From contig JABVXV010000224.1 in NCBI GenBank assembly GCA_013365325.1, forward strand, positions 1 to 64,000: a stretch of DNA of 64,000 nt, written 5' to 3'. This document shows positions 1-13,700 of this stretch, one piece after another. The position numbers and the translations under genes are program-made. Under the pieces are notes generated by a model. It had not been told where the DNA came from, ran no database searches, and was given only the letters and a program-made list of their open reading frames with translations. Positions within the stretch are counted from its first letter, which is position 1. Each line of letters opens with the position of its first letter. The stretch is from Dipetalonema caudispina (Eukaryota; Nematoda; Chromadorea; Rhabditida; Onchocercidae).

Positions 1-118
<118 letters not shown>

Positions 119-1401
119 CTCTTATCGTCTTATTTTTCATATTTATTTACTTGTTTGATTTACATTTATTTCACTTTTGATTCGTATAATTTCAACTGAA
201 ATAGGAATTGATATTTCCGGAAAAGAATTCATAAAAGAACCTAAATTAGGTATGCATGTATTTATGTCTAATTGTAATATCAGTTTAAAGTTCCGCTATA
301 AGAACAATAATTTTTTTGATCATTTTGTTGTTAGATCAACAGTAAATTCTTGTCCTTATCAATTTTATCAATTACAAAGCTTCCCCATCTCATCCATTCC
401 CTTTAAAAAAAAAAAAATACAATTTTACATTCTTTTCTAACAAGATCTATTAAAGCATTCTAGTTTTAATTCAATAATTTTTCAATGAATTATACTATTG
501 CAGTGATATTTACCACTTCCTCTCTAATTCTCAAATAAATATTAAATACTTTATTAATACCGTTTACTTTTATAAACTTATTGAAATGATAATTTTATTC
601 CTTTAAGAACTTTCTTTCTTTTTTTTTTTCCTTTTTTTTCGCTTTTCTACAACAAAAGCGTATTAAAAATGAAATTTCATAATAGCAATTAACAATTTTG
701 AAATAATTAGTATAAGAAGAAAACTGAAGTAAGAAGCATTAATATCATTGCAATTAAAATTGCTACTATTGCTATTGCTGCTGCTGCTACTGCTACTAAG
801 TGTTGCTTAATCAAATATTTTATTTGAGTGGTAGTAATAGTAATGGTAAGAAAGTGGATAGTTAATAAGAAACAGTTGTTCATTTTTTGATTTAATCTGA
901 GAGAGAGAAAGAGAGAGAGAGGGAGAAAGGGAGAGAGAAAGAGGGCAAATGACAAAAAGAAAGAGAGACAGATGACCCCGGTGATTAAAAGTTCTGGTAC
1001 AATCATAATGATCCCTTACTGAAATTACCAGAACAAAAACTAATGCTATTTCATTTATCATCAAATGAACTACTAATAATCTCTTATCTTTCTTTGATTA
1101 AAATTTGAATTTAAAAATAATTTTATATCTTACTCAGTTTTCTTTTTTTTTTTGAATGCTTTAGCTTTAAATTTATTTACTTTTCCAAGACAAGTTTTTC
1201 GATCATAGCAAGAAAGAGAGGTATGAATTTTTCAGAACTAATTTTATATTACTTTCTAAATTCAAGATTTTCTCCTTAAAATTTGACTAAAACTTTCATT
1301 TGAATTTCATTCAGATTTGTAATTCAATGAGAAATTAGATTAGTTCTTGAATTGTTCTCTCAAAACATTGCAAACATTACACCTAATTTATGCTATGTAT
1401 T

Positions 1402-1435
<34 letters not shown>

Positions 1436-2572
1436 AACCTAAATTCAATTAAATCAATATCAATTGTGTTGTCAGATCAGAATAGGCAATAACTTAGGTT
1501 ATAGACTTTTAATGTAGATGTTGTACTTCTATCATTGCTAATAATTATTGTATAACTATGATAGGATATCTTCATGTTCGAAAATATCATTTTCATAAGT
1601 TTTAATCTTTTTTTAATGCTTCATCTTCTAATATATAATATATCTAATTAAGTAATCATTATGATATCGATTAATGAAGTTATTAATTGACTAGAAAAGT
1701 CATTTAATTTTTTTTTTTTTTTTTTTTTTTTTGAAGAATTATGAATTTTATTGTAATAAGGGATAAATACATTGTTCTTTTGATGAATAAAAACTAAGAA
1801 TAACAGTTGTTTTGTTAATTATTTGCAGACAGCAAATTTTTTTTTTTTTTTTTTTAACATTTATTTTTTATATTTGGAATGCTTTCGTGGTAAAATACAT
1901 ATCATACGGAGTTGTTTCGTAACAGATGTTTTCACATGTAAACTAATGGCAACTGTTCAATGATTTCGTCTATTATTTAAATTTAAAAATTTCGTATTAA
2001 AAATGGTTTATTTGCTTTTTATTACTTATAAATAAATTGTAACATTTGAATATGCATCAAAATTAACGCATAAATTATGGCATAATTTTAAATTACTTAG
2101 GTAAAGTTTATTGCTAAAGAATGATAATATTACTTATATTTAGTATTATGTTTTTGTTGAAAATATTTCTATCATCAAATGTATTCAATTTGATAATTAC
2201 AAAGTTAAGAAATTAGTGGTCAGAAATAATTGAAATAAGTTGAGAATTGATTTAACGAAATAGAATGAATATCTTTGAAAATCTTATATATTCCATTTGT
2301 ATTCATTCTCAGAAATTCTTTTCAACAAAATTAGCAAAATTATAGGATGATAGATTTTAATTTAAATCCATCTAACTTAGCATATAAGAATACAAACCTT
2401 CCTTGTTATATTTCAAGGAAAGTGCAACAATTTTAATATCATTAAATTTTACAACTTTTTGTAAAAATTATTTTACAAAACAATGGATTGGATAGTTTTC
2501 ACTAAAATTTCGAAAATTAAAATTATCTATTGTGTTGAAATATGTTACTAAATCTTACTAATTAACGAGTAT

Positions 2573-2573
<1 letters not shown>

Positions 2574-2625
<52 letters not shown>
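2574..2625. repeat. Poly(A) tract of 52 bases
   Basis: An uninterrupted run of 52 A residues. It is not preceded by recognisable mRNA-like coding sequence, so I do not call it a retrotransposed copy. Confidence 0.9.
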
Positions 2626-2626
<1 letters not shown>

Positions 2627-5600
2627 GCCATAAGTGATCGCGAAATCGAATTGCAACCGTATTTTAACAATAGTGATAGAAGTAATAAAACATGAAATGA
2701 AGATATTGGTAATTTTATTCCACAAAAATGTTTACATAACAATAAATCATTCATTTTTCCTTCTAATTCATGTTTTTATTCATTTAATCAATTTGCAATA
2801 TTTTTTTTTTTGCTTCTTCATACCTATCATTTTTATATTGTTACATTTCAAAATTTTCAACAAATAAATCTCTCTTTGATACATTTTGCTACATTTTCTT
2901 CATACAGTAATATTGGCGCATTCATTTGATCTATTTTTATCTTTTTTTTTACATAGTTCTTATATCACTCCCATAGATTTTTTATGAATTGTTTCCATGT
3001 TTGAATTGTGAATAAAAATCTATGCTATATTTTTCTTATTTTTTATAATTTTTTTTTGATTGCAAATTTTCAAATTTTACACTCTCAATGATTTGCCATT
3101 TTTATTTAACTAAAACTTTTTTTTTTCTTTTAATTTCAAAATGTATTGTATATTGAAATATCTTAACAAAAATCTTTCATTTGTCACAAATAGTGCACAA
3201 ATGATTTAAATAAATAGTTGAATTGGTAATTTAACCACATTTTAAAATATAAAATAAGTCTTTGTGCTATTTACTTATTCAGTACTAAATAATGAATAAT
3301 GATGATGACAAAGGTCAATAGCTATGAAATATTAAAAACAGTAATGCTATATATTATATATATCTCTCTCTTTCTTTCTCTCTCTCTCTCTCTCTTGATA
3401 CATATATATTTATATATATATAAAGATAGATAGATAAAAATGTAAAGGCGTGAAATGAAGTAGCAGTGAAATGTAATGCAATGATAGCACCACCACATTA
3501 TGCTGACCTTGAAATCACCTTTGCAATATGCGCTCTTCCCATTGCATGAATTATTATTATTACGCCGTTGAATACCACTCGTCTTCACCTTCCTATCATT
3601 GTTAACCGCAAAATTTTGAATTTCTGTGGATAAAATTAATTATTATTTACATATTAACATTGTGGTATATATTTTCCAATGGATAATAATGAAAAAATTC
3701 ATCAGATAGGTATCAGCATTATATTGGATAAAAATATTAACACTATACTTTGATGCTTTTTCTATTCCTATCAGAAGTTATTCATTTAAATAACAAAGAT
3801 AAGAAAAATGTGAAATACGTACAAATAAAATCACGTAACGTGAACTTCTCTGATCATTTTCTTGTTATCAAAATTTTTCCTAATTTACATCTTTCTTCCG
3901 TTTGTGAATTAAAATAGGTTATGAGTGGTCATTAAATCTTCCCAAGTAATAATTTCATTTCATCATGTTTCAATTAAAAGATTATGCTAAGAAAATTCAT
4001 TTTAATTTTCATCGAAATATATTACAATGCAAAGTTTTTCTATTTCCATGCATCTTTATAGATTTAATTTTGCCTTATTTGTTTTAAATTTAATTACAGT
4101 TTTCCCCTAATACTATTATTAATTTTATTATGTTAAGGTATTAAAAAAATTACATGCAAATTTAAATTTAATTATTATTACTATTACTTTTATTTTATAA
4201 ATTGTAAAAAATTAGTTAATGAAATATTAATGTTCAAATTTACTAAATTAACTGTTAATTCAATTTATGAAATAAATTTAATTTTATTCATTCAATAGAC
4301 TATAAATATATCATTGTATTCAAACAAAATGAATTATGTAACATAATTCAAATGATCATCAACAAATATGCAATAGAAAGTGATATTGTTGATTGGAAAT
4401 AAAATATATATATATACATGTGCATCTTTGTACAATAATAATTTATAGAAACTTGATAGATTCAGTATATATATATCAAATTAATTGAAAATACAATTTG
4501 TGTACTAATTAAAAATTTATTTCCATACTATTAATAGTTATTACAATAAAGAATAGATATCAAAATTATTTTTAATTTTTATTAAATAGATAGACATAAC
4601 AAGTAAGCATTAATTTCTTCTCAATTTTCGATCTTCTTGATTATTTTCCTCTCTACTACTCAATTATCATATTATAATTTAAATAAATTGAAAGTAGTTT
4701 AAGTTTGCAATAATTTAGGACTATATCAAAAACAAAAACTAAATTGGCTAATTTGGCGAAATTCAATGATGTTTTTTCGTCATTACAATCTGATCATTTT
4801 GTGTTAGCAATTCCAGCTTGATGATAATTAAGATAGTAAGATAATTAGTACTTTAAATTTCAATACTTAAAGTAAGTTCTCGTTTTTTTTTTTTTTTTTA
4901 GTCCTTTTGCTGCTAATTTTCAGCTTTTTATTAAACTATTTGAAATTTATTATTATATAATGAATTAGATTATTAGCAAGTAAATAAAATAACTTCAATC
5001 GAGATTTCGAATTAGTGATCCCATCTTAGTGATAACTGATCTAAGATATTATTATGATCAATATTGCTAATGCATATAATACTGGAAGTTAACCAAAAAG
5101 ATATATCCTATTGTTGGCCAATTATAGATATCCAATTTTACAACTGCTTAATAAAATTGAATAGTGTTTTTTTGATTAAATTTAGATTTAATTATTTTTT
5201 GTTGACTATTATTCTCATGTTTTAAATTATCATTTTATAATTATATACCAGTAGTCCTATGCGTTAATTTTTGATCACACTTTATAATAGCAATAATTTC
5301 TTAATCCTCGATAGAATGAGGAAATAATTTCAGATAAATTTCTTTCGTTGCAAATTTATGAAAGTTTCATTTTTACAGAAACTGAAGAAAAATTATCAAA
5401 TTCTCAAATTTATGTTGACATTTGTACCTTACAATTATTTAGATTATACTGATTGATCAATTCTATTTATCAGATGTATTTTGATGGTGTAACTTTTCTT
5501 GTTCATATAAAAGATATTATTGATTGCTCGAGAATAATTTTTCAAAAATTACCAGTAAAGAATAAAATAATTTTTTTTTTTAAGAATATATATGATAAAG

Positions 5601-7606
5601 TACATTGTATGAATTAAAATATGAATCTGAGGAAATGATAGGAAAAAATGTTATCAACTAGGATGAATATTTTAATTTTCTTTAACGAACAGTACAATTA
5701 AAGTGATAGAATGACTAATGACGTGAAAAATGACGTGATTATAAAAGAAGTGTTTTTTCATTGCTTCCATATATATTCATATTTCTTAACACATTATTAT
5801 CAGTTTATCAATTTTTCCTTCTTAATGGATTGATATCAAACAATTTGTGGTAATTAGTGATGAATAAATGTATGACTTCAAGTTTCTGCAGAAAATTCAG
5901 CAAGCATTTATTTCATCGAAATATCTCAAATTCAATTGTAATATATATGAATTGATCATTGTTGTAGAAAGAATGATTGATCCATTTTAGTACTTCAAAT
6001 GCGCATTGTAGGAAAATAAGCAATTAGATAAGGTCCATATATTTTTTACTGTATTTAAAGCTCCAATAATGAAATAACCATTATTTGTTTATGTATTGGC
6101 ATTAACGTATTGGTATTTACATTTGTCAATCAATCCTAACCATTGGATCAAATTAATGCTTTAATCCTTATTAGAACTCAAAATTTGTCATCCTTGTTAT
6201 GAATGTATAAGTGATCAAGATAAATCACATTACTATATACATCACAGATCGTATATGTGTTAATATAAGTTACATGATCGTTAGATACTTCCGATCTTTG
6301 CAATATCTTCCTAATATAAACAGATACAAATATTACTACTTTGTGATATATCATACTTATATGCTAATGTAAATGTATGCATGCATATTATATTGCATTA
6401 ACAATGCTCATCATCGTCTATAGTGATAATTTACTTTATTTTCAATCAAAATATTCAATTTTTAAAACACTGTAAAATTCTTTCTTTCATTTCTGAATTT
6501 TTCGATAAATGTTTCGGTTATCAAATGTACTGTTTCGTTACCTTTCTTGCTACCACTTTCAACCACTACCGCTCACATTAAAGATAACGACATTTTAAAC
6601 GACAAGAATTAGGAGCTGCTTGATCTTTAGTCAGCGTTCTCTTTCAACCTTCAAAAATTTTTGTCATCGGTAGAAGTTATTTGATGAAATATATTGTCAG
6701 TGTTGCCATTGAATTATTCATCATTTGTAGTTAAGTAAATAAATCTGGATCAAATTTGACAATATCAATCATTTCTTTTGAATTTCGATAGTTTTTTTTT
6801 TTTTTTTTTCCCAGTAATTCTAATGTTTTAGGTAGCAACGAATTATCAATTCTAAACTAATATCTCTTCAGTCATTTGTAGTTTTAATTAAACTTCAAAA
6901 TTTATTTAAATGTTACACAAGTATGTATTCGAATTAATTTTTATCAAATTGAAATTTTTGAAATTTAGCAATCATTTTCGAGATTTGAAAATGTTTTATT
7001 ATGAAATACGTAAACTTATACTTGTCAACACTTAATGTTTAAATTATTAATACTGGTTTCAGTGCTTATTCAAAAATTTTCAACTTCCTTCTCAGTTACT
7101 CCTCAAATTGTTCCCCTTGATAAAAATGGCAATTCTTTCCACTATCAACTTACAGCAATAATTCAAATGTAAATGGTAAACATCGAATTTTCTTGAAAAA
7201 AAAAAAAAAAAAAAAAAAAAAGAAGAGAAAATCATTAAGAAATATCTATGAGGCGCATATTTTTGCCAATTACATTTGATATAAAAATTAAAAATTCCAC
7301 CAATTCCATTTCATATTATTACCTTGATATGCAAAAAAAGATGTCATCGTTTGTCATAAAAGTATAAGCCATGTCTTATTTAATTACAATCTTAAAAATA
7401 ACATTCTCATTTGATCTCACTATATATTTTTTCCTATCTATCCTCTTTCGTCTTTTTTACAATAATTAATTATCATTAATTACTGTGAAGATTATTTGTT
7501 TCGGCCAACTACTAACCTAAATTTTATTTAGTCTAAATGAAATTAAGTTAAGATCGAAAATCACTTTCAACATCTGGCATATATAATATCATATAAATAC
7601 CATAGT

Positions 7607-7624
7607 GGGGGGGGGGGGGGGGGG
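7607..7624. repeat. G18 homopolymer
   Basis: Eighteen consecutive G residues in otherwise strongly AT-rich DNA, about 680 bp upstream of the laminin start codon. Such a tract can form a G-quadruplex and is a likely site of length variation or assembly error. Confidence 0.9.
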
Positions 7625-8305
7625 AACATATGGTCTTCCGCAAACTTTCACGATACTATTAGATGTGTAGATTGTTGTCGCATTGTTGTTGAACGATTTA
7701 TTCAACCAAATTACAACATTTTGATTCCTTCTTTTGCTCGATTATTTATATTGCAAATTGTCCACTTCTTTTCTTTTTTTTTTTTTTTTTTTGTTTTAAA
7801 TTTGTTTATAATGGAGTAAAATTATTTTCAACCAATATCATTGCTATTTTAAACATATTGAAAATGAATAGTTTAGACATTTTTGCTTATATAAGTGCGT
7901 TAAAATGATCCCGTTGATACCATTTGTATACAATATGCAATGCTTACTTATTCAATCGGAACCATTTCCGTTTCTCTTATTTTTATCTGAGCTCAATTTT
8001 CCATCCAACACTGTAATAAAACCATTTTTACTATCAATGATCGATCTTTTTCTCATCATCACATGTCCATTATTTATTAATATTAATCTTATTTAGCTAT
8101 TGATGATTCGGCACTTTTCGGAACGGAACAGTAAAACAAGCTGTGATTAGACTCTTATGCAGAATTCATCAATAATACATCTCATAACGATCTTTACAAA
8201 GTTTTCATCTTTTCGACATCAAGAATATTCGTTTATTAGTGATAAGACAAAGTTTATCCACTGAATTTTCAACATTGTCTGATTTGGTTGGCAAGATTTT
8301 AAAAA

Positions 8306-10751
8306 ATGCAGCGACATATGGTCAGGTAAAATTTTAATCACAACTAAAATTATTTGTCGCCATGGCGATATATATGTTCCTATTTTTTTTTTTTGTTTAA
8401 GTAGTTGAATTTAGTTAGATATGTAATCTTTCCTGTTTTTTTTTTCTTTTTTTATTTAGAAATATTTTAAAAAATAAATATTTAAAAAATATTCTTTTCA
8501 GGATATTGCATCGTCGACCATGTAGGACAAATTTAAAAATACTGCGATTAATATACTTTTTAATTTGGATATGTGAAACAGTAATAGCACAACCAGCTGA
8601 GCAGAATCCATCTATTGATCCAAATCATCATATCCCAGGTTCAGAATTATCATTAAAGGAATGAGAAGTAGTAGAATTGATAAAATGTTTATCCATTGGA
8701 TGATAAAAATGATAAATTATTATTTTAAGGAAGTAGTCCATGTTATGACGACATGAATATCCCACAGCGATGTGTTCCAGATTTCATCAATGCTGCATTC
8801 AATCTTCAGGTTGAAGTAACTAATACGTGTGGCCTTAATGGACCTATAAGGTCAGTACTATGTACTTTAAATTTAAATTCCAACTATAAATTTTAAATCT
8901 TAAACTTTAGCAAAAATTGTTAAATTTCTTAAATTTTTTAAAAAAAAAAAAAATTTGAATTGATATTATTTAGAGCTGCGAGAAATAAATTTCTCTTAAG
9001 TGATATGCTATAATCATTGTTATCTCTTTGCCTAATTGTGGAATATTTGTCTCCTCTACAGCATGTGCAGTTTTTTTTTTTTTATCACATGAAATATTTC
9101 AGTTACTGTGTACAGACAGGTCACAGTGGCGTACGTAAAGTTTGTGATATTTGCGATAGCAGAGTTGAGGTAAAATTATTTCATCCATTTTTTTTTTGTT
9201 TAATAATTCTTGTTGATTTTTGCATCAATTTCTCGTCAGTTTAAAGAATTTTTTTCTTTCTTTATTCTGTAATAGAATGAATTTTCGGATTTCGCCAAAT
9301 AAGTTGTAAGAATTTATAATCTTCTTGCTCTTTATTTGCTAATTTTGAATTAATTACATTAAATATGTGATAAGTGTTATATTAAAGTAACTATAACTTA
9401 TTTAGGCATATGCTCATCCACCCGCTTATTTAACTGATTTTAATAATGCTAATAATGAAACATGGTGGCAATCGGAGACGATGAACGAAGGTATGCAATA
9501 TCCAAATAGCGTTAATCTAACGCTACGTCTTGGAAAGACATTCGATATCACTTATGTTAGATTGAAATTTGTCAGTCCAAGACCGGAAAGTTTTGTAATT
9601 TTTAAGAAAACTCATCCCGATGATGATTGGATACCATGGCAATATTACAGGTTCGTAAATTTAAACTGTCATCTTTTACACTTATAACAATGAAAGATAA
9701 TTCACTTAAAAAAAAAAAAATTTTTTTTGTAAAATGGACTAAAAGTATTTTTTTTGAAGTGGATCATGTCGTTCAACGTTTGGAATGATGGAGAAAGCAC
9801 CCATTTTACCAAGCAATGAAGCTGTAGCACAATGTACACGAGAATTCTCTGATATTTCACCATTAACTGGTGGTAATATTGCATTTTCAACATTGGAAGG
9901 TAGACCAAGCAGTCAAAATTTCGAAGAGAGTGAAACATTGCAGGTCTTGTTTTAAATCAAATTGTTGATAATTTCTCAATTGATCAAAATAATCAACAAA
10001 TCATTACTTGATTAGATGATCTGAGTATGAATTTACTTACCATACTATCAAAGCAATTTAGTCATCCAAAATGACCATTGTCTTGTTTTAAATCAAATTG
10101 TTGGATAATTTCTCAATTGATCAAAATAATCAACAAATCATTACTTGATTAGATGATCTGAGTATGAATTTACTTACTACACTATCAAAGCAATTTAGTC
10201 ATCCAAAATGACCATTGTCTTGTTTTAAATCAAATTGTTGGATAATTTCTCAATTGATCAAAACAATCAACAAATCATTACTTGATTAGATGATCTGAGT
10301 ATGAATTTACTTACCATACTATCAAAGCAATTTAGTCATCCAAAATGACCATTCTGTTTGTTCAAATATACATCGGTTATGATCATGCATAGGATATGTT
10401 GGAAAAAGTTATAAGGCTTCTTGTATAATCATAATCTAAACCATTAATTTAATTTACCATATGAATAGGCTCTAGGCAATATATCACTTAATACTTCTCC
10501 TAGTACATCATCCGGTTTGCTCAAAATTTCTGATATTATGCTTTATGTTGTTTCAACACTATCCCCATATTACTTACACGAATGAACTTTTTGAAGAAAA
10601 AAAAAAAAAAAAAATTGCAGGATTGGGTAACAGCATCTGAAATACGAATCATGTTAACACGAATGAATACATTTGGTGATGAAGTATTTCGGGATGCAAA
10701 AGTTTTACGTTCCTATTACTATGCCATATCAGATTTCGCTGTTGGTGGCAG
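8306..10751 (+). other. lam-2: Laminin exons 1-7: signal peptide and LN domain
   Basis: Exons are 8306-8325, 8502-8638, 8730-8850, 9103-9169, 9406-9650, 9760-9943 and 10621-10751. The 20-nt first exon supplies MQRHMVR. Exon 2 carries a hydrophobic segment ([16 protein letters not shown]) typical of a signal peptide. Exons 3-7 encode the LN polymerisation domain: [12 protein letters not shown], then [20 protein letters not shown], the WIPWQYY segment and the closing [10 protein letters not shown] domains mediate laminin network assembly in the extracellular matrix. Exon 4 (67 nt) follows an 11-T run and exon 7 follows a long A run, so both acceptors sit beside homopolymers. Confidence 0.93.
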
Positions 10752-13700
10752 GTAAATATATTGTTTAAAGGGAAGGTAAGAAGTTAATCATCATAAAATT
10801 ATATTTAGTTCAGTGTTAAATTTTCTTAATCATTAGCAATTTATATTACCATATTTTGATATGAGAACTGTAATACTATTCCAATTCCGATATACATATT
10901 CATTCTTCCAATACCATTTCTTTCCATTCATGATGAATAATACTAAAATATTTGGCAGGTGTAAATGTAATGGACATGCAAGTGAATGCGTGAAGTCAAC
11001 AGGTGATGGTGAAGATCGTTTGGTATGTCGATGTGAGCATAATACGATGGGTGCCGATTGTGACCAATGCTTACCTTTTTACAACGATCGACCATGGAGA
11101 GTTGGAACTGCAAAAGAGGCAAACGAATGCATTGGTAAGATTTTTTCACTCATAATGATAACGTTAATAATAATTATTATAGTAATGGGATGAAGGATTA
11201 AATAAGCAATCAGGAAGAATTGGACGAAAAGATATGATAACAATCTTTTAAATATACACGTTTTTTTCACGTTATTTCCATATTAACTAGACTAGAGAAT
11301 AATTTCTACAGTTGATTATTTTCATCATTTAGGTAGTTAGTATTTAAAAAGTAAGTTAGATATAAGATTTAAGCATATAAGCCTGGAAAATAAAATATTT
11401 CTCAGTTGATATTGCCATTGGCCATTCTTCTTTGCTATCGCATATCCTTGGGTATATTTGAAATGCATCGTAACCTTTGACTTTCAATAGTTTCCAATTA
11501 ATTGGTTGTAATTTTTAGCTTGCAACTGTAGTCATTTATCAAATCGTTGCTACTTTGATCAGACATTATTTGAACGTACCGGTAGCGGTGGACATTGTAT
11601 CGATTGTGCTGGCAATACGCAGGTATAATAATTCAAGTGATTTTTTTTTTTCCTTTTCTTTTTGATCCGAGAGGTACTGATCGTGCTAAAAAATCTTTGA
11701 TGAATAAAGTAATAAAGAGAAATTAATTGTGTGAGCATAAATTAATAATGCAACAATAATTGGCTAATCTCAGGAAATTCATTACAAAGTAAAATTGTAT
11801 TTATGTTATGGTACTAATGAAATTAAGCAAATTAAAGGAATGTTAGTATTTTCAAGTTTAACTTAAATTTTGAAATAAATATTAATTGGTACGATATAAA
11901 TGCTTTTTAGCATTAGCAATTTTAGGGAGCACATTGTGAAGAATGTGTACCTTTTAATTGGCGTCGTCCTGGTGAACATTATTGTATTCCATGTCAATGT
12001 AATGAAATTGGATCATTAAGTATGCAATGTGATGAGCATGGTCAATGTCCATGCAAACCAGGAGTGAATGGACAATTTTGTGATCGTTGTATGAGCGGAT
12101 ATTATGAATTCTCAATTAGTGGATGCAAGTATGTGTTTAATTTATAATCAGATATAAATTATTGTAAAATCTAACATTATTATAAGGTATAAAATTTTCA
12201 TACTGTACATTTCAGGAATTGTTTATGCGATAAGACAGGATCATTGAACAATGAACCAGTTTGTGATTCTGAAACAGGTAGTTGTAGCTGTAAATTAAAC
12301 GTAGAAGGACGACAATGTAACAAGTGTAAACCAGGATATTTCGATTTATCGTTGGATAATCAGTTCGGTTGTACACCATGTTTTTGTTATGGTCATTCGT
12401 CCATTTGCTCTAGCGCTGATGGTTATTATGCACTGAATGTGAGCAGTAATTTTGACGATGGTTTGTTCAGTTTTCATATTTTCAAATTTGAGTTGAATGA
12501 ATTTTTTTTCGTCGATTTTTGCTATTATAAAATGAAGTATTAGTGATTGAAAGTACGGTAAATCTTATCGAAAATTCGTTAGGAATTATTTACCTATCTT
12601 GAAAAGCTAAGTAATCTAAATGCTCAATGCAAACTTCAATCATAAACTTTCCCTCGTTCTCTTATTCTCCTCGAGTTATTCTCGTAACTCGAAGTTTTTT
12701 TTTTTTTTTTCAAAAGTTTCAAGGTTATTTCTGAGCTAAATTTAGTTTACTTTAGAATTTCTTCCTTTTTTGCTTATTTAATCCATAAAAAGTCTTAAAA
12801 ATGATTACTCAATTTTTTGGGTAATGCATGTCTTAATTAATCATACATTTTAGGGAAAGAACTTTGGAGTTCGGCGTCATTACGTGGACCTGAAGATATT
12901 CAATGGGCTGAGATGGATAAAGCTATCGCTGTTTCTGATATTGATGGATCACCGGTTTATTTCGTAGCACCGATACAATTTACTGGTGATCAACGAGCAT
13001 CATACAATCAAGACTTATGGTTCACGCTGCGTGTACAAAAAGCTCAAGTGCATCCAAGTGTAAGGCATGTACTTTTTTTCGAATGTAAATTTTTTAAAAT
13101 CTTCTCATATTCCTTGTCTTAATTCATAATTAACACTGCCATTTAAAAGTACTCATATTTAGTAAGGCGGAAATAATTTCGTCTAACAATCGACCTTTGA
13201 CTTCATTCTTCTTTTTTTTTTATCGCTTAATTCCTTTCTTGCATTGAATTTGACATTTTCAGTTATAAAAACCTATTCTTTTTTAATTAAAAAAAATTGT
13301 AATTCCTACTTATTATCAGAAAGATGCGTTTTTTTTTTTCTTTCTATTAGCTATATTTGATATATTCCAGGGATGTAGTAATTGTTGGCCAGGAAGGTCA
13401 GGAATTAACCATACCAATTTTTGCCCAAGAAAATCCAATGCCATCTATAAATGAGCAAACGTATCGTTTTCGGATTCATGCAAATCCGGTATTTCAATGG
13501 AGTCCACGATTGAATGAGCTGGATTTTATTGGAATTCTTTCCAATGTTAGCGCTCTCAAGATTCGTGGAACTTATTCACCTGGAGGTGATAATTTCCAAA
13601 TTTCTCCTGTAGAAAAATTGGTGTTTTCTTCTATTCAGAAATATCTAATTGCTTCGTAAAATTTTACTAAAATATTTTTTGCATAACCATTTGATAGATT

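Larger units (their letters stand above)
119..8305. other. Non-coding upstream region of the laminin gene
   Basis: This is about 8.2 kb of very AT-rich DNA in which I see no exon with plausible coding content. It holds long homopolymers (T30 near 1404, A52 at 2574-2625, several T15-T22 runs), GA- and CT-dinucleotide tracts (about 900-950 and 3362-3394) and an isolated G18 run near 7607. Short open frames here are low-complexity or composition-driven. The last few hundred bases should contain the laminin promoter, but I see no convincing TATA box or trans-splice acceptor close to the start codon. Confidence 0.6.

Noticed and set aside
2574..2625. A52 tract as the tail of a retrotransposed element
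   Set aside because: No target-site duplication or mRNA-like body is visible next to it, and long A/T runs occur throughout the window.
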